This document shows, one piece after another, positions 43,803-52,071 of a stretch of 64,000 nucleotides of DNA (its first letter is position 1; each line of letters starts with the position of its first letter). The notes under the pieces are model-generated. The model worked only from the letters and a program-made list of their open reading frames with translations, searched no databases and was not told where the DNA came from. Source of the stretch: JAFGXT01 sp963677165 (lineage in GTDB: Bacteria; Verrucomicrobiota; Lentisphaeria; Victivallales; SZUA-371). The DNA lies in contig CAXXSX010000002.1 in assembly GCA_963677165.2 (NCBI GenBank), positions 1,798,001-1,862,000 on the forward strand. The letters are read 5' to 3'. The translations under genes were made by a program, and so were the position numbers.

Positions 43803-45197
43803 ATGACCGAAACCAAAGAAGTTAAAGCGCTGAAAGGTAAGCTCAACGTCATTTCCGGTGTACTCCGGCTTGGGCATGAAGCATTTCGCCGCAAAGGAAC
43901 TTCGGCAATTGGCTGGCATATCGTTAATAACAGCAGGCTCGTGGTTCGTTTTGATCGTTCCGCATTGCTGGATATGCGTTACGGGCGTCCGAGGATTACC
44001 TCGTTAATGGGAGAAGCCGAAGCCGGTAATAATACTGAATACGGGCTGGCACTGCAGCGGCTGTTTGCTGAATTTTCAGATCTTTCCTCCAGGACTGAGA
44101 TCACGGATGAATTACTGGAGGAGCGTAATGCTTCCGGCGACGCACTGGAGGCCTTCCATTATCTGAAAGAAACGTCAAATGTTGTTTATGCCGTGCCTCT
44201 GCGGGAACCCGACTCCAAAGAATCAGCTGGACGACTTTTTCTTTGGGTTGTTGAATTTGCCGAAGGATGCGCTCCCGGGTTTGATAGTGTAGTTCAGCTT
44301 CTGGCTGAAAGCTATAATGAAGCCATATGGAGTTCAATCAACTACAAAAAGAGACTTTTTGGGAAGATCTTTAACACCAATAAACTATTTTCTCCTGCCA
44401 AGATTGCGATTGCTCTGCTGATTTTGTTTTTGCTTGCGTTGGTCTTTAAAAACGTAAGCCAGAACGTTGCCGCTGATTTTGAAGTGGTTCCGCTGGATAA
44501 GGAAATTATTTATGCCCCTTATGATGGTGTAATAACCAATGTTCAGGTTAAAAATGGTACTTTTGTAAAAAAGGACCAGGAGCTGATGGAATACAAAACG
44601 GAAGAACTGGAATTCCGTTTAACTGATGCCAGAAAATCTTATGACGAAACCTCCGCTCAGCTTGATCTGGTTCGCAGCCAGGCTTTCTCAGATCCGGCCA
44701 AACTTGGAGAAGCGAAATTGCTGAAGCTCAGCAAGGAAAAAGAACTGATCAACATCGAAAAGATGCAATGGTATCTGAAGCGCAGTAAAATTCTTGCTCA
44801 GCGTAAAGGTATTTTTGTGATCGAAGATGAAGAACGCTGGGAAGGTAAAGCGGTTCGTGCTGGAGATGAATTATGTGAGATTTATGGTCCCGGACAGATG
44901 ATTGCGAAAGTGCTGGTTAATGAAAAAGATGCCTCGGTTATTGACGAGAAGGATATGAGGATCAGTCTTTATCTTCATACTAAGCCGGAATCTCCATTGA
45001 AGAAACTCAAGGTTCTTTTTATAAGTCCGAAGCCGATTCTTCAAAAGAATGGTCAGTTTTGCTATGAGGTAAAAGTTCAGTTGGCGCAGAAAGGATTAAT
45101 TTTCGGGATGCGCGGAGTGGCGCGAGTCAGTGGTCCGGAAGTAAAACTCGGATATTATCTCTTCAGAAACCTGGTACTGTGGTGGAGACGCCTGTAG
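43803..45197 (+). CDS. Membrane HlyD-like adaptor with GAF-like N-terminal domain
   Basis: 464 residues. Residues about 10-185 form a soluble domain resembling GAF (HIVNNSRLVVRFDRSALLDMR, LFLWVVEF), then one membrane helix (about 200-217, IAIALLILFLLALVF). Past it comes a lipoyl-like motif (IIYAPYDGVITNVQVKNGTFVKKDQELMEY), a coiled coil and a beta-barrel (IAKVLVNEKDASVIDEKDM). The GAF-like part should be cytoplasmic and the adaptor periplasmic. It stands between the other adaptor and the M50 gene, with 16 and 11 bases between, so they probably act as one complex. Confidence 0.82.
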   Translation: MTETKEVKALKGKLNVISGVLRLGHEAFRRKGTSAIGWHIVNNSRLVVRFDRSALLDMRYGRPRITSLMGEAEAGNNTEYGLALQRLFAEFSDLSSRTEITDELLEERNASGDALEAFHYLKETSNVVYAVPLREPDSKESAGRLFLWVVEFAEGCAPGFDSVVQLLAESYNEAIWSSINYKKRLFGKIFNTNKLFSPAKIAIALLILFLLALVFKNVSQNVAADFEVVPLDKEIIYAPYDGVITNVQVKNGTFVKKDQELMEYKTEELEFRLTDARKSYDETSAQLDLVRSQAFSDPAKLGEAKLLKLSKEKELINIEKMQWYLKRSKILAQRKGIFVIEDEERWEGKAVRAGDELCEIYGPGQMIAKVLVNEKDASVIDEKDMRISLYLHTKPESPLKKLKVLFISPKPILQKNGQFCYEVKVQLAQKGLIFGMRGVARVSGPEVKLGYYLFRNLVLWWRRL

Positions 45198-45208
45198 GCT
45201 GCCAATAG

Positions 45209-47326
45209 ATGGAAAGTGTTGACGTAAAAAATCAGATAACTACCGGAGAGCTTCGGAGAGACCTGAAACTGTTTAAAGGGACTCCTGATGCTTTCGGTTT
45301 TGATACCTGGACCGTATTTGATCCGATCTCCGACCGTTATTACCGGATGTCAGAGCAGAAGTACGATATTCTTTCGTATATGGATCGCAGTTATACCCTT
45401 GACGATTTCATGAAAAAACTTCGGGACAACGGGGTCAAAGCTTCCGAAAAGGAAGTTGTTACTTTGTTGAATTTTTTACGCAGTAGTAATTTGCTGTTAC
45501 CGGAGTACGGTATTACTGAAAAGCGTATTCAGTCTTTGGTCGCCATGAAGCAGAAAATGCTGTTTACCCGGATTATGGCATCTTATCTTTTCCTCAGGCT
45601 TCCCCTGTTGAAACCTGACCGTTTTCTTAATTATACTGTCGATACCATTCGCGCCATGTTCAACTCCTGGACCATTATGTTGCTGACTCTTGTGGCGTTG
45701 AGTGGATATATATCGCTTGTTCCTAACTGGAATATGTTTACCAAAACGTTGTGGGAATCGATTTCTCTTGAGGGATTGCTGCGTTATTCAGTGGCGGTAA
45801 TTCTGATCAAGTGCATTCATGAACTTTCCCATGCCTATGCCGCCAAAGCCTGTGGTGTCAGGGTTCGTCGTATGGGGGTTGCGTTTATTGTATTTTTCCC
45901 ACGGCTTTATACGGACCTTACGGACTCGTGGCGTATTAACGAACGCCGGAAACGGCTGTTGATTGACGCTGCTGGTATTCTGTCGGAAACGGTGATAGGC
46001 GGGATTGCCGCTCTGGTATGGACCAATACCGGTCCCGGAGCTGCGCACACGATTTCATACTATATTTTCGCGGTAAGTGTAATCAATACAGTTCTTGTGA
46101 ACGGGAACCCGTTTATTCGTTATGACGGATACTATATTTTAATGGACCTAGTGAACGTTGATAACCTGCAGAAACGAGGAAGTGAAAAAATAAAGTCCGG
46201 GTTCCGAAAAATCTTTTTCGGGGTAGATTTGCCGACTGAAAAGTATCTGGAACACTGGAAAAACTGGTTTCTGGGTTTATACGGCGTTTTGTCTTTCTGC
46301 TATCGTATATTTCTGTATACATCGATCATTCTTATCGTTTATATCAAGTTTACCAAAGTTATCGGCATCGTGTTGCTGATAATAGAGGTATATACTCTTA
46401 TTCTGAAACCCATAGCAATGGAAGGAAGAGCTCTCATGGCTAAAAGAAAAACATTCAAGCGAAGAAATCTTATTTTCGCCTACTGCATTCTCGCGGTGAT
46501 ATTTTTACCCCTGGTGGTTCCACTGCCGTGGATCGTTGCCAGTCCCTGCGAGGTTCGGTCCAGCGAGGTGTCGGTCCTTTTTCTGCAGAACGATGGTTAT
46601 CTTGAAAAGATTTCTGCTGATAACGGCAGCCATGTGTCCGCGGGAGATAAGTTGTTTGAATTCACTTCGCCATTTCTTAAATGGCAATTGAAACTGACTG
46701 ATCTTGATCGTAAAGTTCTTGATTCGGAAATTGACCAGCTTCAGAGTAGCGGTCAGACAATTGGCGGAAAAGATATCAAGGAACAGCAGTTGACCGCTAC
46801 GATAAATAAGATTGACGAACTCAAACGTCGTATGAGACTGCTGTCGGTAAAAGCTCCGATTTCGGGTACGTTTGTTTATTACAATCAGGATTTGCAGACG
46901 GGGCAATATATGTCAAAAGGTACGCCTGTAGCACAGATATTTAATCCGGAAGAGCAGAAAGTTATTGCTTATGTTAAGGAAAGTGAAATAGAGCAAATAA
47001 AAGTTGGTGACCGGGTACATATTACACTGGAAAACCGGATGGCGGAAGTTGCCGGAAAAGTTACCCGGGTGAATCCGGTTCCGGTGGAGATTTTACCTCC
47101 GAGCCCGGTTTTGAGTACTTTCGGTGGACAGATCAGGGCAAGGAGAGTTGGATCATATTCGTTTCAAGTGATGGAGCCATTTTACCAGGTTGAGATAAAA
47201 GCGGATACGAACCGGTTGCTTAAATGCGGATGTTCCGGAACCATGTGGATTCGTCGTTATTCTGCTGTCGGCTTGAATATATTTAGAAAGATAACTAACG
47301 TACTTAAGAAAGAACTGACTTTCTAA
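45209..47326 (+). CDS. M50-type membrane metalloprotease fused to PqqD-like and HlyD-like domains
   Basis: 705 residues. A PqqD-like unit at about 30-97 (DPISDRYYRMSEQKYDILSYM) resembles leader-peptide-binding modules. Membrane helices then frame the M50 zinc site HELSH (His204-His208), and a second motif NPFIRYDGYYILMD (about 297-310) supplies the third ligand. After more helices (to about 445) a lipoyl-like and coiled-coil HlyD part follows (VRSSEVSVLFLQNDGYLEKISADNGSHVSAGDKLFEF, VKAPISGTF), with a beta-barrel end. Proteins of this build occur in peptide-maturation and export clusters of several phyla, but substrates are mostly unknown. No obvious precursor peptide is visible beside it. Confidence 0.85.
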   Translation: MESVDVKNQITTGELRRDLKLFKGTPDAFGFDTWTVFDPISDRYYRMSEQKYDILSYMDRSYTLDDFMKKLRDNGVKASEKEVVTLLNFLRSSNLLLPEYGITEKRIQSLVAMKQKMLFTRIMASYLFLRLPLLKPDRFLNYTVDTIRAMFNSWTIMLLTLVALSGYISLVPNWNMFTKTLWESISLEGLLRYSVAVILIKCIHELSHAYAAKACGVRVRRMGVAFIVFFPRLYTDLTDSWRINERRKRLLIDAAGILSETVIGGIAALVWTNTGPGAAHTISYYIFAVSVINTVLVNGNPFIRYDGYYILMDLVNVDNLQKRGSEKIKSGFRKIFFGVDLPTEKYLEHWKNWFLGLYGVLSFCYRIFLYTSIILIVYIKFTKVIGIVLLIIEVYTLILKPIAMEGRALMAKRKTFKRRNLIFAYCILAVIFLPLVVPLPWIVASPCEVRSSEVSVLFLQNDGYLEKISADNGSHVSAGDKLFEFTSPFLKWQLKLTDLDRKVLDSEIDQLQSSGQTIGGKDIKEQQLTATINKIDELKRRMRLLSVKAPISGTFVYYNQDLQTGQYMSKGTPVAQIFNPEEQKVIAYVKESEIEQIKVGDRVHITLENRMAEVAGKVTRVNPVPVEILPPSPVLSTFGGQIRARRVGSYSFQVMEPFYQVEIKADTNRLLKCGCSGTMWIRRYSAVGLNIFRKITNVLKKELTF

Positions 47327-49030
47327 ATGGACGCATCGAAAAATAGGGAGAGAACAGACATGACTGTATTTGATCAGTTAAAAATAACACGCGGTAAAGC
47401 TTATTTATTTGTTGTTGTTGTCTGGGCATTGATCTTTTTACCGAATCTTGGCAGGCTTGAGGTTCAGAGCAACGAACCGAAACGTATTATGCCTGCTGTA
47501 CACATGATCGAAAGTGGTGATTATGCGTCTCCTGTTCTCTATGGCAGAAGTTACCGTAAGAAGCCCCCGTTGATCAATTGGATGATCGCCGGTATGTTCA
47601 AGCTTACCGGTAAGATTAATGAGTTTACTGCGCGTATTCCATCGGCTTTGATGGTACTGGCGTTTGTGACCGTTCTGGTGTTGATGAATTCAACCTGGCT
47701 CCCGCTGAAAGGACGTTTTCTTACCGCGCTATTTTATATGACTACTTATGCCGCCACTGAAAGCGGCAGGCTCATAGAAATTGAGGCCACACTGATGAGT
47801 TTGACTGGAATTGTTACCATCTGGTGGCTCAATGTTTTTTACGAGGAAAACTATTCAAAATGGAAGCTTTGGCTGGTTTCCGGTCTGGTTCTGGGACTGG
47901 GCATGCTGCTCAAAGGACCGATCATTCTGCTTTTCTTCTATGTTATGGTTTTGTGTGTTGCTTTTTGCGATAAGCGACAGCGTGAATTGTTGTCATGGGC
48001 ACATCTTGCCGGTTTACTCGTGATGGTTGCCGTATTTATGGGATGGGCCTGGGTGTTGTTTGAACAGACGGCCGGCAGCAGTTCTAAAGTTACCGGTACC
48101 TGGACAAATGAAATGATGCAGCAGATTACGCCGTCAAAGATTAAATTTGGCAACTGGGGCAAGCAGATCGGAATGGCGATCGGCGGATTTATGCCGTGGC
48201 TGCTGCTGGCACCGTTCTGCTTTATGAAAAGCTGGCTTTCCGGCTTTGATGATCGTCAGCGCCGGTTGTTCAAGAGCGGATTGCTGGCGTTTATTATTTG
48301 TCTTATTCTGGTTAATCTTATGCCGGGAACCCGGGCAAGATATTCCGCTCCGTTGTGTCCGCTGGTAAGTATTCTTGCTGGTCTGCTGGTCTGTGTTCAG
48401 GCCCAGCATGTAAAATTCGAAGTCTGGATCAGGCGTATCCTGATACCGGCGTCTTATGTGATTTGCGGAGCCATGGTTATTGCGGTTGTCGCTATTTATG
48501 GACGTTTCTTTGAAGACATTCTTGAAAGATTGGATGTGGACGCAAGTTCTGAACTTATTGTTTCCGGGAGATTGCCGTTGCTGTTGCTGATAATGTTTAC
48601 GGCAGCTACTCTTAGTTGCGTGATAAAATACCGTAAGCAGATTAGCGGCGTTTGTGATTTATCGCTGTTGCTTTCCGCTTTGGCTGTTTGTGTAATTCTG
48701 ATATACAGCGTGATCGCGGTTCCCATTATCGGGATGTTTGATATCAAGCGTCCGCCTGCCGAAACGATCAACTCCCTTATTGACACACAGACTCCACTGT
48801 ATGTTTATCATGGCGATTGGCCGTATTTTTTCTATTTGCGTCGTCCGGTGGTTTATGTTGAAAACGATACTCAGCTACCGGATAACGACTGTTATATGCT
48901 GGTAAACAAGTCAAAAGCGAAAGATGCTCTGTCTGATGTTGCGAAAAAAGGTTTGAAAAAGGCAGAGTTCGTGGGGCAAACGACCTACAAACGACGGGTT
49001 TTCAATGTCTACCAATTAAAAAAGTCCTGA
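47327..49030 (+). CDS. ArnT-like membrane glycosyltransferase (GT83/PMT_2 family)
   Basis: 567 residues; start at ATG 47327 directly after the previous stop, or at ATG 47360, which has GGGAGAG upstream. About 11-12 membrane helices. N-terminal loop LEVQSNEPKRIMPAVHMIESGDY and YRKKPPLINWMIAGMF match the polyprenyl-phosphate-sugar transferases, with the acidic-residue motif near SNEPKR. Such enzymes move a sugar from a lipid carrier to lipid A, glycan or protein on the periplasmic side. Its place right after the adaptor/M50 genes suggests a cell-surface modification function, as inference. Confidence 0.85.
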   Translation: MDASKNRERTDMTVFDQLKITRGKAYLFVVVVWALIFLPNLGRLEVQSNEPKRIMPAVHMIESGDYASPVLYGRSYRKKPPLINWMIAGMFKLTGKINEFTARIPSALMVLAFVTVLVLMNSTWLPLKGRFLTALFYMTTYAATESGRLIEIEATLMSLTGIVTIWWLNVFYEENYSKWKLWLVSGLVLGLGMLLKGPIILLFFYVMVLCVAFCDKRQRELLSWAHLAGLLVMVAVFMGWAWVLFEQTAGSSSKVTGTWTNEMMQQITPSKIKFGNWGKQIGMAIGGFMPWLLLAPFCFMKSWLSGFDDRQRRLFKSGLLAFIICLILVNLMPGTRARYSAPLCPLVSILAGLLVCVQAQHVKFEVWIRRILIPASYVICGAMVIAVVAIYGRFFEDILERLDVDASSELIVSGRLPLLLLIMFTAATLSCVIKYRKQISGVCDLSLLLSALAVCVILIYSVIAVPIIGMFDIKRPPAETINSLIDTQTPLYVYHGDWPYFFYLRRPVVYVENDTQLPDNDCYMLVNKSKAKDALSDVAKKGLKKAEFVGQTTYKRRVFNVYQLKKS

Positions 49031-49042
49031 GAGGTGTTTCTC

Positions 49043-49597
49043 ATGAATGAGCAGATAGCATATCTTTCTACGACCCCCGGCATGATCAAAGAAACCGGAC
49101 CGGAAGATTTTAATGATATTTTCGAGATCATTAATGATGCTGCCCAAGCATATAAAGGAGTTATTCCGGATGACCGCTGGCATGAGCCTTATATGACGGT
49201 TGACGAGTTGCGCGGACAAATGGATGAAGGTGTAATATTTTATGGGTATTATGTTGACGGCTGTCTGATAGGTGTAATGGGAATTCAGCCGGTGAATGAC
49301 GAAGTTGACCTGATTCGTCATGCGTATGTGCGAACCGCTTGCCGTAAAATGGGGATTGGCGGAAAACTTCTTAAATATCTCCATGACAGTGCCGAAAGAC
49401 CAATGTTCATGGGGACCTGGGCGGCTGCATCATGGGCAATTTCTTTCTATCAAAAACACGGATTTGAGCTCATTTCTGATGTTGAACAGAAAAGTTCTCT
49501 GTTACGAAAATATTGGAATATTCCGGAGCGTCAAGTAGAGACTTCGGTTGTTCTTGCCGACAAAAACGCACTCAATCATTTGGATCGGCTGTTATAA
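49043..49597 (+). CDS. GNAT-family acetyltransferase
   Basis: 184 residues from ATG 49043 with GAGAGG just upstream; a GTG at 49034 is less likely. The acetyl-CoA motif is at about 90-110 (HAYVRTACRKMGIGGKLLKYL) followed by FYQKHGFELI near 140. The substrate is unknown. It sits 12 bases after the ArnT-like gene and probably ends that operon. Its 3' end overlaps the convergent gene by 26 bases. Confidence 0.85.
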   Translation: MNEQIAYLSTTPGMIKETGPEDFNDIFEIINDAAQAYKGVIPDDRWHEPYMTVDELRGQMDEGVIFYGYYVDGCLIGVMGIQPVNDEVDLIRHAYVRTACRKMGIGGKLLKYLHDSAERPMFMGTWAAASWAISFYQKHGFELISDVEQKSSLLRKYWNIPERQVETSVVLADKNALNHLDRLL

Positions 49598-50036
49598 ATG
49601 ACTTTTGTTCGTTTCGAGGAAGCATCAGGCTCCTAATATTTCTTGTAGCTTTTGCAATGCCGTAAGTCAGGTCGAACATGCTGTTTAACTCCAGATTGCG
49701 AATACGAAATGACCGGTTCAGAATCAGTATTCGTCCGCGTTTCTCCATCGACAACGCATAGGACGGTACCATGTTTTCATTCAGGTAGTCGAGAATCCGA
49801 GGCAGGTTAGTGATTTGTCCCATCGGTCCGATAATCCCCCCTGCCGCGATCCATGAATTTTCTTCCGACTCGGCAGTAATATACTGCATGGCGATCTTTA
49901 CCGCGTCATTATCATATCCAACCGTGAAGTTGCATTTGAAGTAACCGTTTTCTGCCGAAATAAAACTTTCATCCAGCATCAAATCACTGTGGTCCATAAA
50001 ATACTGCGCGATAAACCGGTGTGCACTCTGTCTCAT
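49572..50036 (-). CDS. Hypothetical cytoplasmic protein
   Basis: 154 residues without signal or membrane helix. It begins with a helical segment (MRQSAHRFIAQYFMDHSD), then strands (YFKCNFTVGY, SWIAAGGIIGP), then a helix around LPRILDYLNENMVPSYAL and RGRILILNRSFRI. The fold could be YbjN/type III chaperone-like, which has this size and strand-helix order, but no motif proves it. It overlaps the end of the convergent acetyltransferase gene, and the hairpin-rich region lies upstream. Confidence 0.6.
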   Translation of the reverse strand: MRQSAHRFIAQYFMDHSDLMLDESFISAENGYFKCNFTVGYDNDAVKIAMQYITAESEENSWIAAGGIIGPMGQITNLPRILDYLNENMVPSYALSMEKRGRILILNRSFRIRNLELNSMFDLTYGIAKATRNIRSLMLPRNEQKSFITADPND

Positions 50037-50100
50037 AATACCTCGTTCCTTTTTTGTTTGGTTAATATGTTTAAGTCAAACGTTATGGAGGAGCATGGAG

Positions 50101-50241
50101 ATTTCGGCTGCGCCGAGCAGCGTCCCGCCGCTGCACCACGTCCGGCAAGGTGCCGGTGCCAGATAATGTCGTTAATTTGGTTGAAACAAGTTTCAAATCA
50201 AATTAACGCCATGAGTGCGCCATAAATCGCAGAGCGATTTA
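50101..50241 (+). repeat. Dispersed structured repeat, copy A (five hairpins)
   Basis: Five successive hairpins: TCGGC/GCCGA (50104-50116), CAGCG/CGCTG with loop TCCCGC (50118-50133), CCGGCA/TGCCGG (50142-50156), a long nested stem CGTTAATTTG/CAAATTAACG (50170-50208) containing TTGAAAC/GTTTCAA, and AAATCGC/GCGATTT (50224-50240). A second copy in opposite orientation lies at 62603-62745 with the same order, the same loop TCCCGC and the linkers ATAATG and CATGAGTGC, while stem bases change in pairs. It could be a mobile hairpin element or a structured RNA. No reading frame explains it. Confidence 0.8.
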
Positions 50242-50544
50242 AAAAGTAGTGCCTGGTTTCGATGAAACCGGCATACCGCACATCAGTGCGGCAGAAAAAA
50301 ACGTGAAATTTCACAGTTATAATACTGTTGCTGGTGCGACGGGCGTTTTCATCGAAAATCGCCCCTACTTTTTGAGCGTCTGCTGTCAGAGGATTTCTCC
50401 GCGAAAGCGACGCAGGAGCGTTGAGCGGTATGGAAGATACAGAGTATCTTCTCAACGCTGTCGGTCGTACCGACGAAAAAGGAGCTCTTCCACACCCAAT
50501 CGAGGCATCGCCAAACGCCTACGGAAAAATGCGGAAAGAGCTCC
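50241..50544. other. Dense array of unlike hairpins, possible structured RNA or palindromic-element cluster
   Basis: A 9-bp stem AAAAAGTAG/CTACTTTTT (50241-50249 with 50365-50373) encloses five hairpins at 50251-50272, 50276-50291, 50303-50314, 50313-50328 and 50341-50364. Next come GCGTC/GACGC (50376-50380 with 50409-50413) containing CGC-GAAA-GCG, AGCGTTGAG/CTCAACGCT (50417-50459) with an inner AAGATAC/GTATCTT, GTCGG/CCGAC (50460-50474) and GGAGCTCTT/AAGAGCTCC (50481-50544). Reading frames here look like chance. It follows repeat copy A directly, in the 770-base gap between two reverse-strand genes; the rest of the gap (50545-50809) is AT-rich with nothing clear. Confidence 0.6.
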
Positions 50545-50809
50545 CGCAAAATATCAAATCAGGAAATCCCTTCCCGAAATGTGTTCTATATAATGCGAGA
50601 GCGACCCTCAACACCGTTTCTTTCCGTTATTAATTTGGCGAATTTTCGATTGGAAACGTTTGCTGAAGTCACTATCGATGACTTATATACGATTGTAATT
50701 TTTGTTTATTTAAATTATAGATTCCTCCAAAGTTATGAATCTAAAAACAATATATAATATAATAGCTGATAAAGCAAATATAGAAGGAAACGTGAAGAAG
50801 CTGAAACGG

Positions 50810-51889
50810 TTACTTCAATCGTTTGAAGCCCCACTTAAAAAGGAGCATTACGGCTTTGTCGCGGTCCTTGTAGGACGGACATCCTGCGGCAATACAGATT
50901 AGTTCGTGGTTGCCGCGTTTGCAGCTTGCAGCGAGACATGAGCCGGCTCGGCGGGTGTAGCCGGTTTTTATGCCGTTTACACCAGGGCAGCTTTTGTTTT
51001 CGAGCAAATGATTATGATTCTTGAACCGAAGCATCTGCCCTTTGGAGTTTTTGCGAAAATCCATATATTTGGTGGCTACCCATTTTCTGGCTTCAGGATG
51101 TTTCAGCAACTTATTTGCCAGAATGATAAGGTCTTCGCAGCTTGCCCGGTTGTCATCACCGTTTCTTGTCGGAAGTCCGTGCGGATTAGAAAAGCTTGTC
51201 TTAGTCATGCCCAGTTCAATCGCGCGCCGGTTCATGGCGCTGATAAAATTACCGGCGTTCCCGTTGCCGAAAACTTCGGCAGTAAGTTCCGCCGAGTCAT
51301 TTGCACTCTTTATAATCATACTTTTCAGGAGCAATTCCATTGAGATCGTTTCTCCGGGTTTGAGTCCGGCAATTGTGGGAGATACCCTTGTCGAGCTGGG
51401 AGTGACTTTTACAATAGTATTCATATTGAGCTTGGGATTAGCTTTAAGCTTTTCCAGGGCCAGCAGCAAAGTCATCATCTTTGACATGGAAGCGATCACA
51501 ACAGATTTTTTGGCGTTTCGAGCCCAGAGTACTTTATTGGTGGATGGATCGTACAAAATTCCATATTTCACATATTTAAGTCCGGGAAAAAGTCTGGTGC
51601 TGTAAACTGTTTTTGAATAATCTAAATGGGTGGAAGGCTTGGAAGAAGCTGTTGATCGGGAAGGTAAAACAGGAGCAGGAGTCGCAGATGGTGCAGCCCG
51701 AACCGGTTTTTTCGGTGCGTAAGTTTTACCATCCGGCATAATTACCGTCGGCTCTGGAATCAGTTCCGGAACCGGTTCCGTTTTTTTATCCTCTGTTGTT
51801 CCTGACCACATGAATACGTATAAAAACATGAAATGCAGCAGGGCGATCACCGATAAAATAATAAGTAATGTTATAGTACTTCTCTTCAT
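50810..51889 (-). CDS. D-alanyl-D-alanine carboxypeptidase (S11/PBP5 family)
   Basis: 359 residues. N-terminal membrane anchor (about 7-27) and a Pro/Thr-rich linker to about residue 88. The penicillin-binding catalytic triad of motifs is complete: SMSK (Ser134, Lys137), SAN in IIKSANDSAEL, and KTG in GIKTGYTRRAG. The C-terminal PBP5 beta domain is missing. The enzyme trims the terminal D-Ala of peptidoglycan stem peptides in the periplasm. Its promoter nearly matches that of the upstream DUF389 gene. Confidence 0.95.
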   Translation of the reverse strand: MKRSTITLLIILSVIALLHFMFLYVFMWSGTTEDKKTEPVPELIPEPTVIMPDGKTYAPKKPVRAAPSATPAPVLPSRSTASSKPSTHLDYSKTVYSTRLFPGLKYVKYGILYDPSTNKVLWARNAKKSVVIASMSKMMTLLLALEKLKANPKLNMNTIVKVTPSSTRVSPTIAGLKPGETISMELLLKSMIIKSANDSAELTAEVFGNGNAGNFISAMNRRAIELGMTKTSFSNPHGLPTRNGDDNRASCEDLIILANKLLKHPEARKWVATKYMDFRKNSKGQMLRFKNHNHLLENKSCPGVNGIKTGYTRRAGSCLAASCKRGNHELICIAAGCPSYKDRDKAVMLLFKWGFKRLK

Positions 51890-51930
51890 GCCGTCCGATT
51901 TGTGTCTGGGTTAAAATACATCCTCAAATA

Positions 51931-51958
51931 AATATACAATTAAAGATAACACCGGCAA
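51931..51958 (-). promoter_or_regulatory. Promoter of the D,D-carboxypeptidase gene
   Basis: On the minus strand, TTGCCG (complement of 51953-51958), 16 bases, TATATT (complement of 51931-51936), 41 bases before the start codon. A roughly 50-base stretch around it is nearly the same as that upstream of the DUF389 gene. Confidence 0.6.
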
Positions 51959-52071
51959 GCGATAATTCAAAAAAAATGGCTATCGTCTTCGAAGATTTAG
52001 TCCGCTAAATGAAACCGGTATTTTATCGATGTTTCGCTTCCGGGTGTTATGAACACCATCAGCCATGCGAA

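Noticed and set aside
50249..50593. Open frames on both strands in the hairpin-rich stretch
   Set aside because: They are short, low-plausibility proteins spanning palindromes, without ribosome sites; the hairpin structure explains the sequence better.
50735..50901. Short forward frame beginning MNLKTIYNIIADKANI, faintly like a LacI helix-turn-helix
   Set aside because: Its ribosome site is absent, and most of it is antisense to the carboxypeptidase gene; similarity is too weak.
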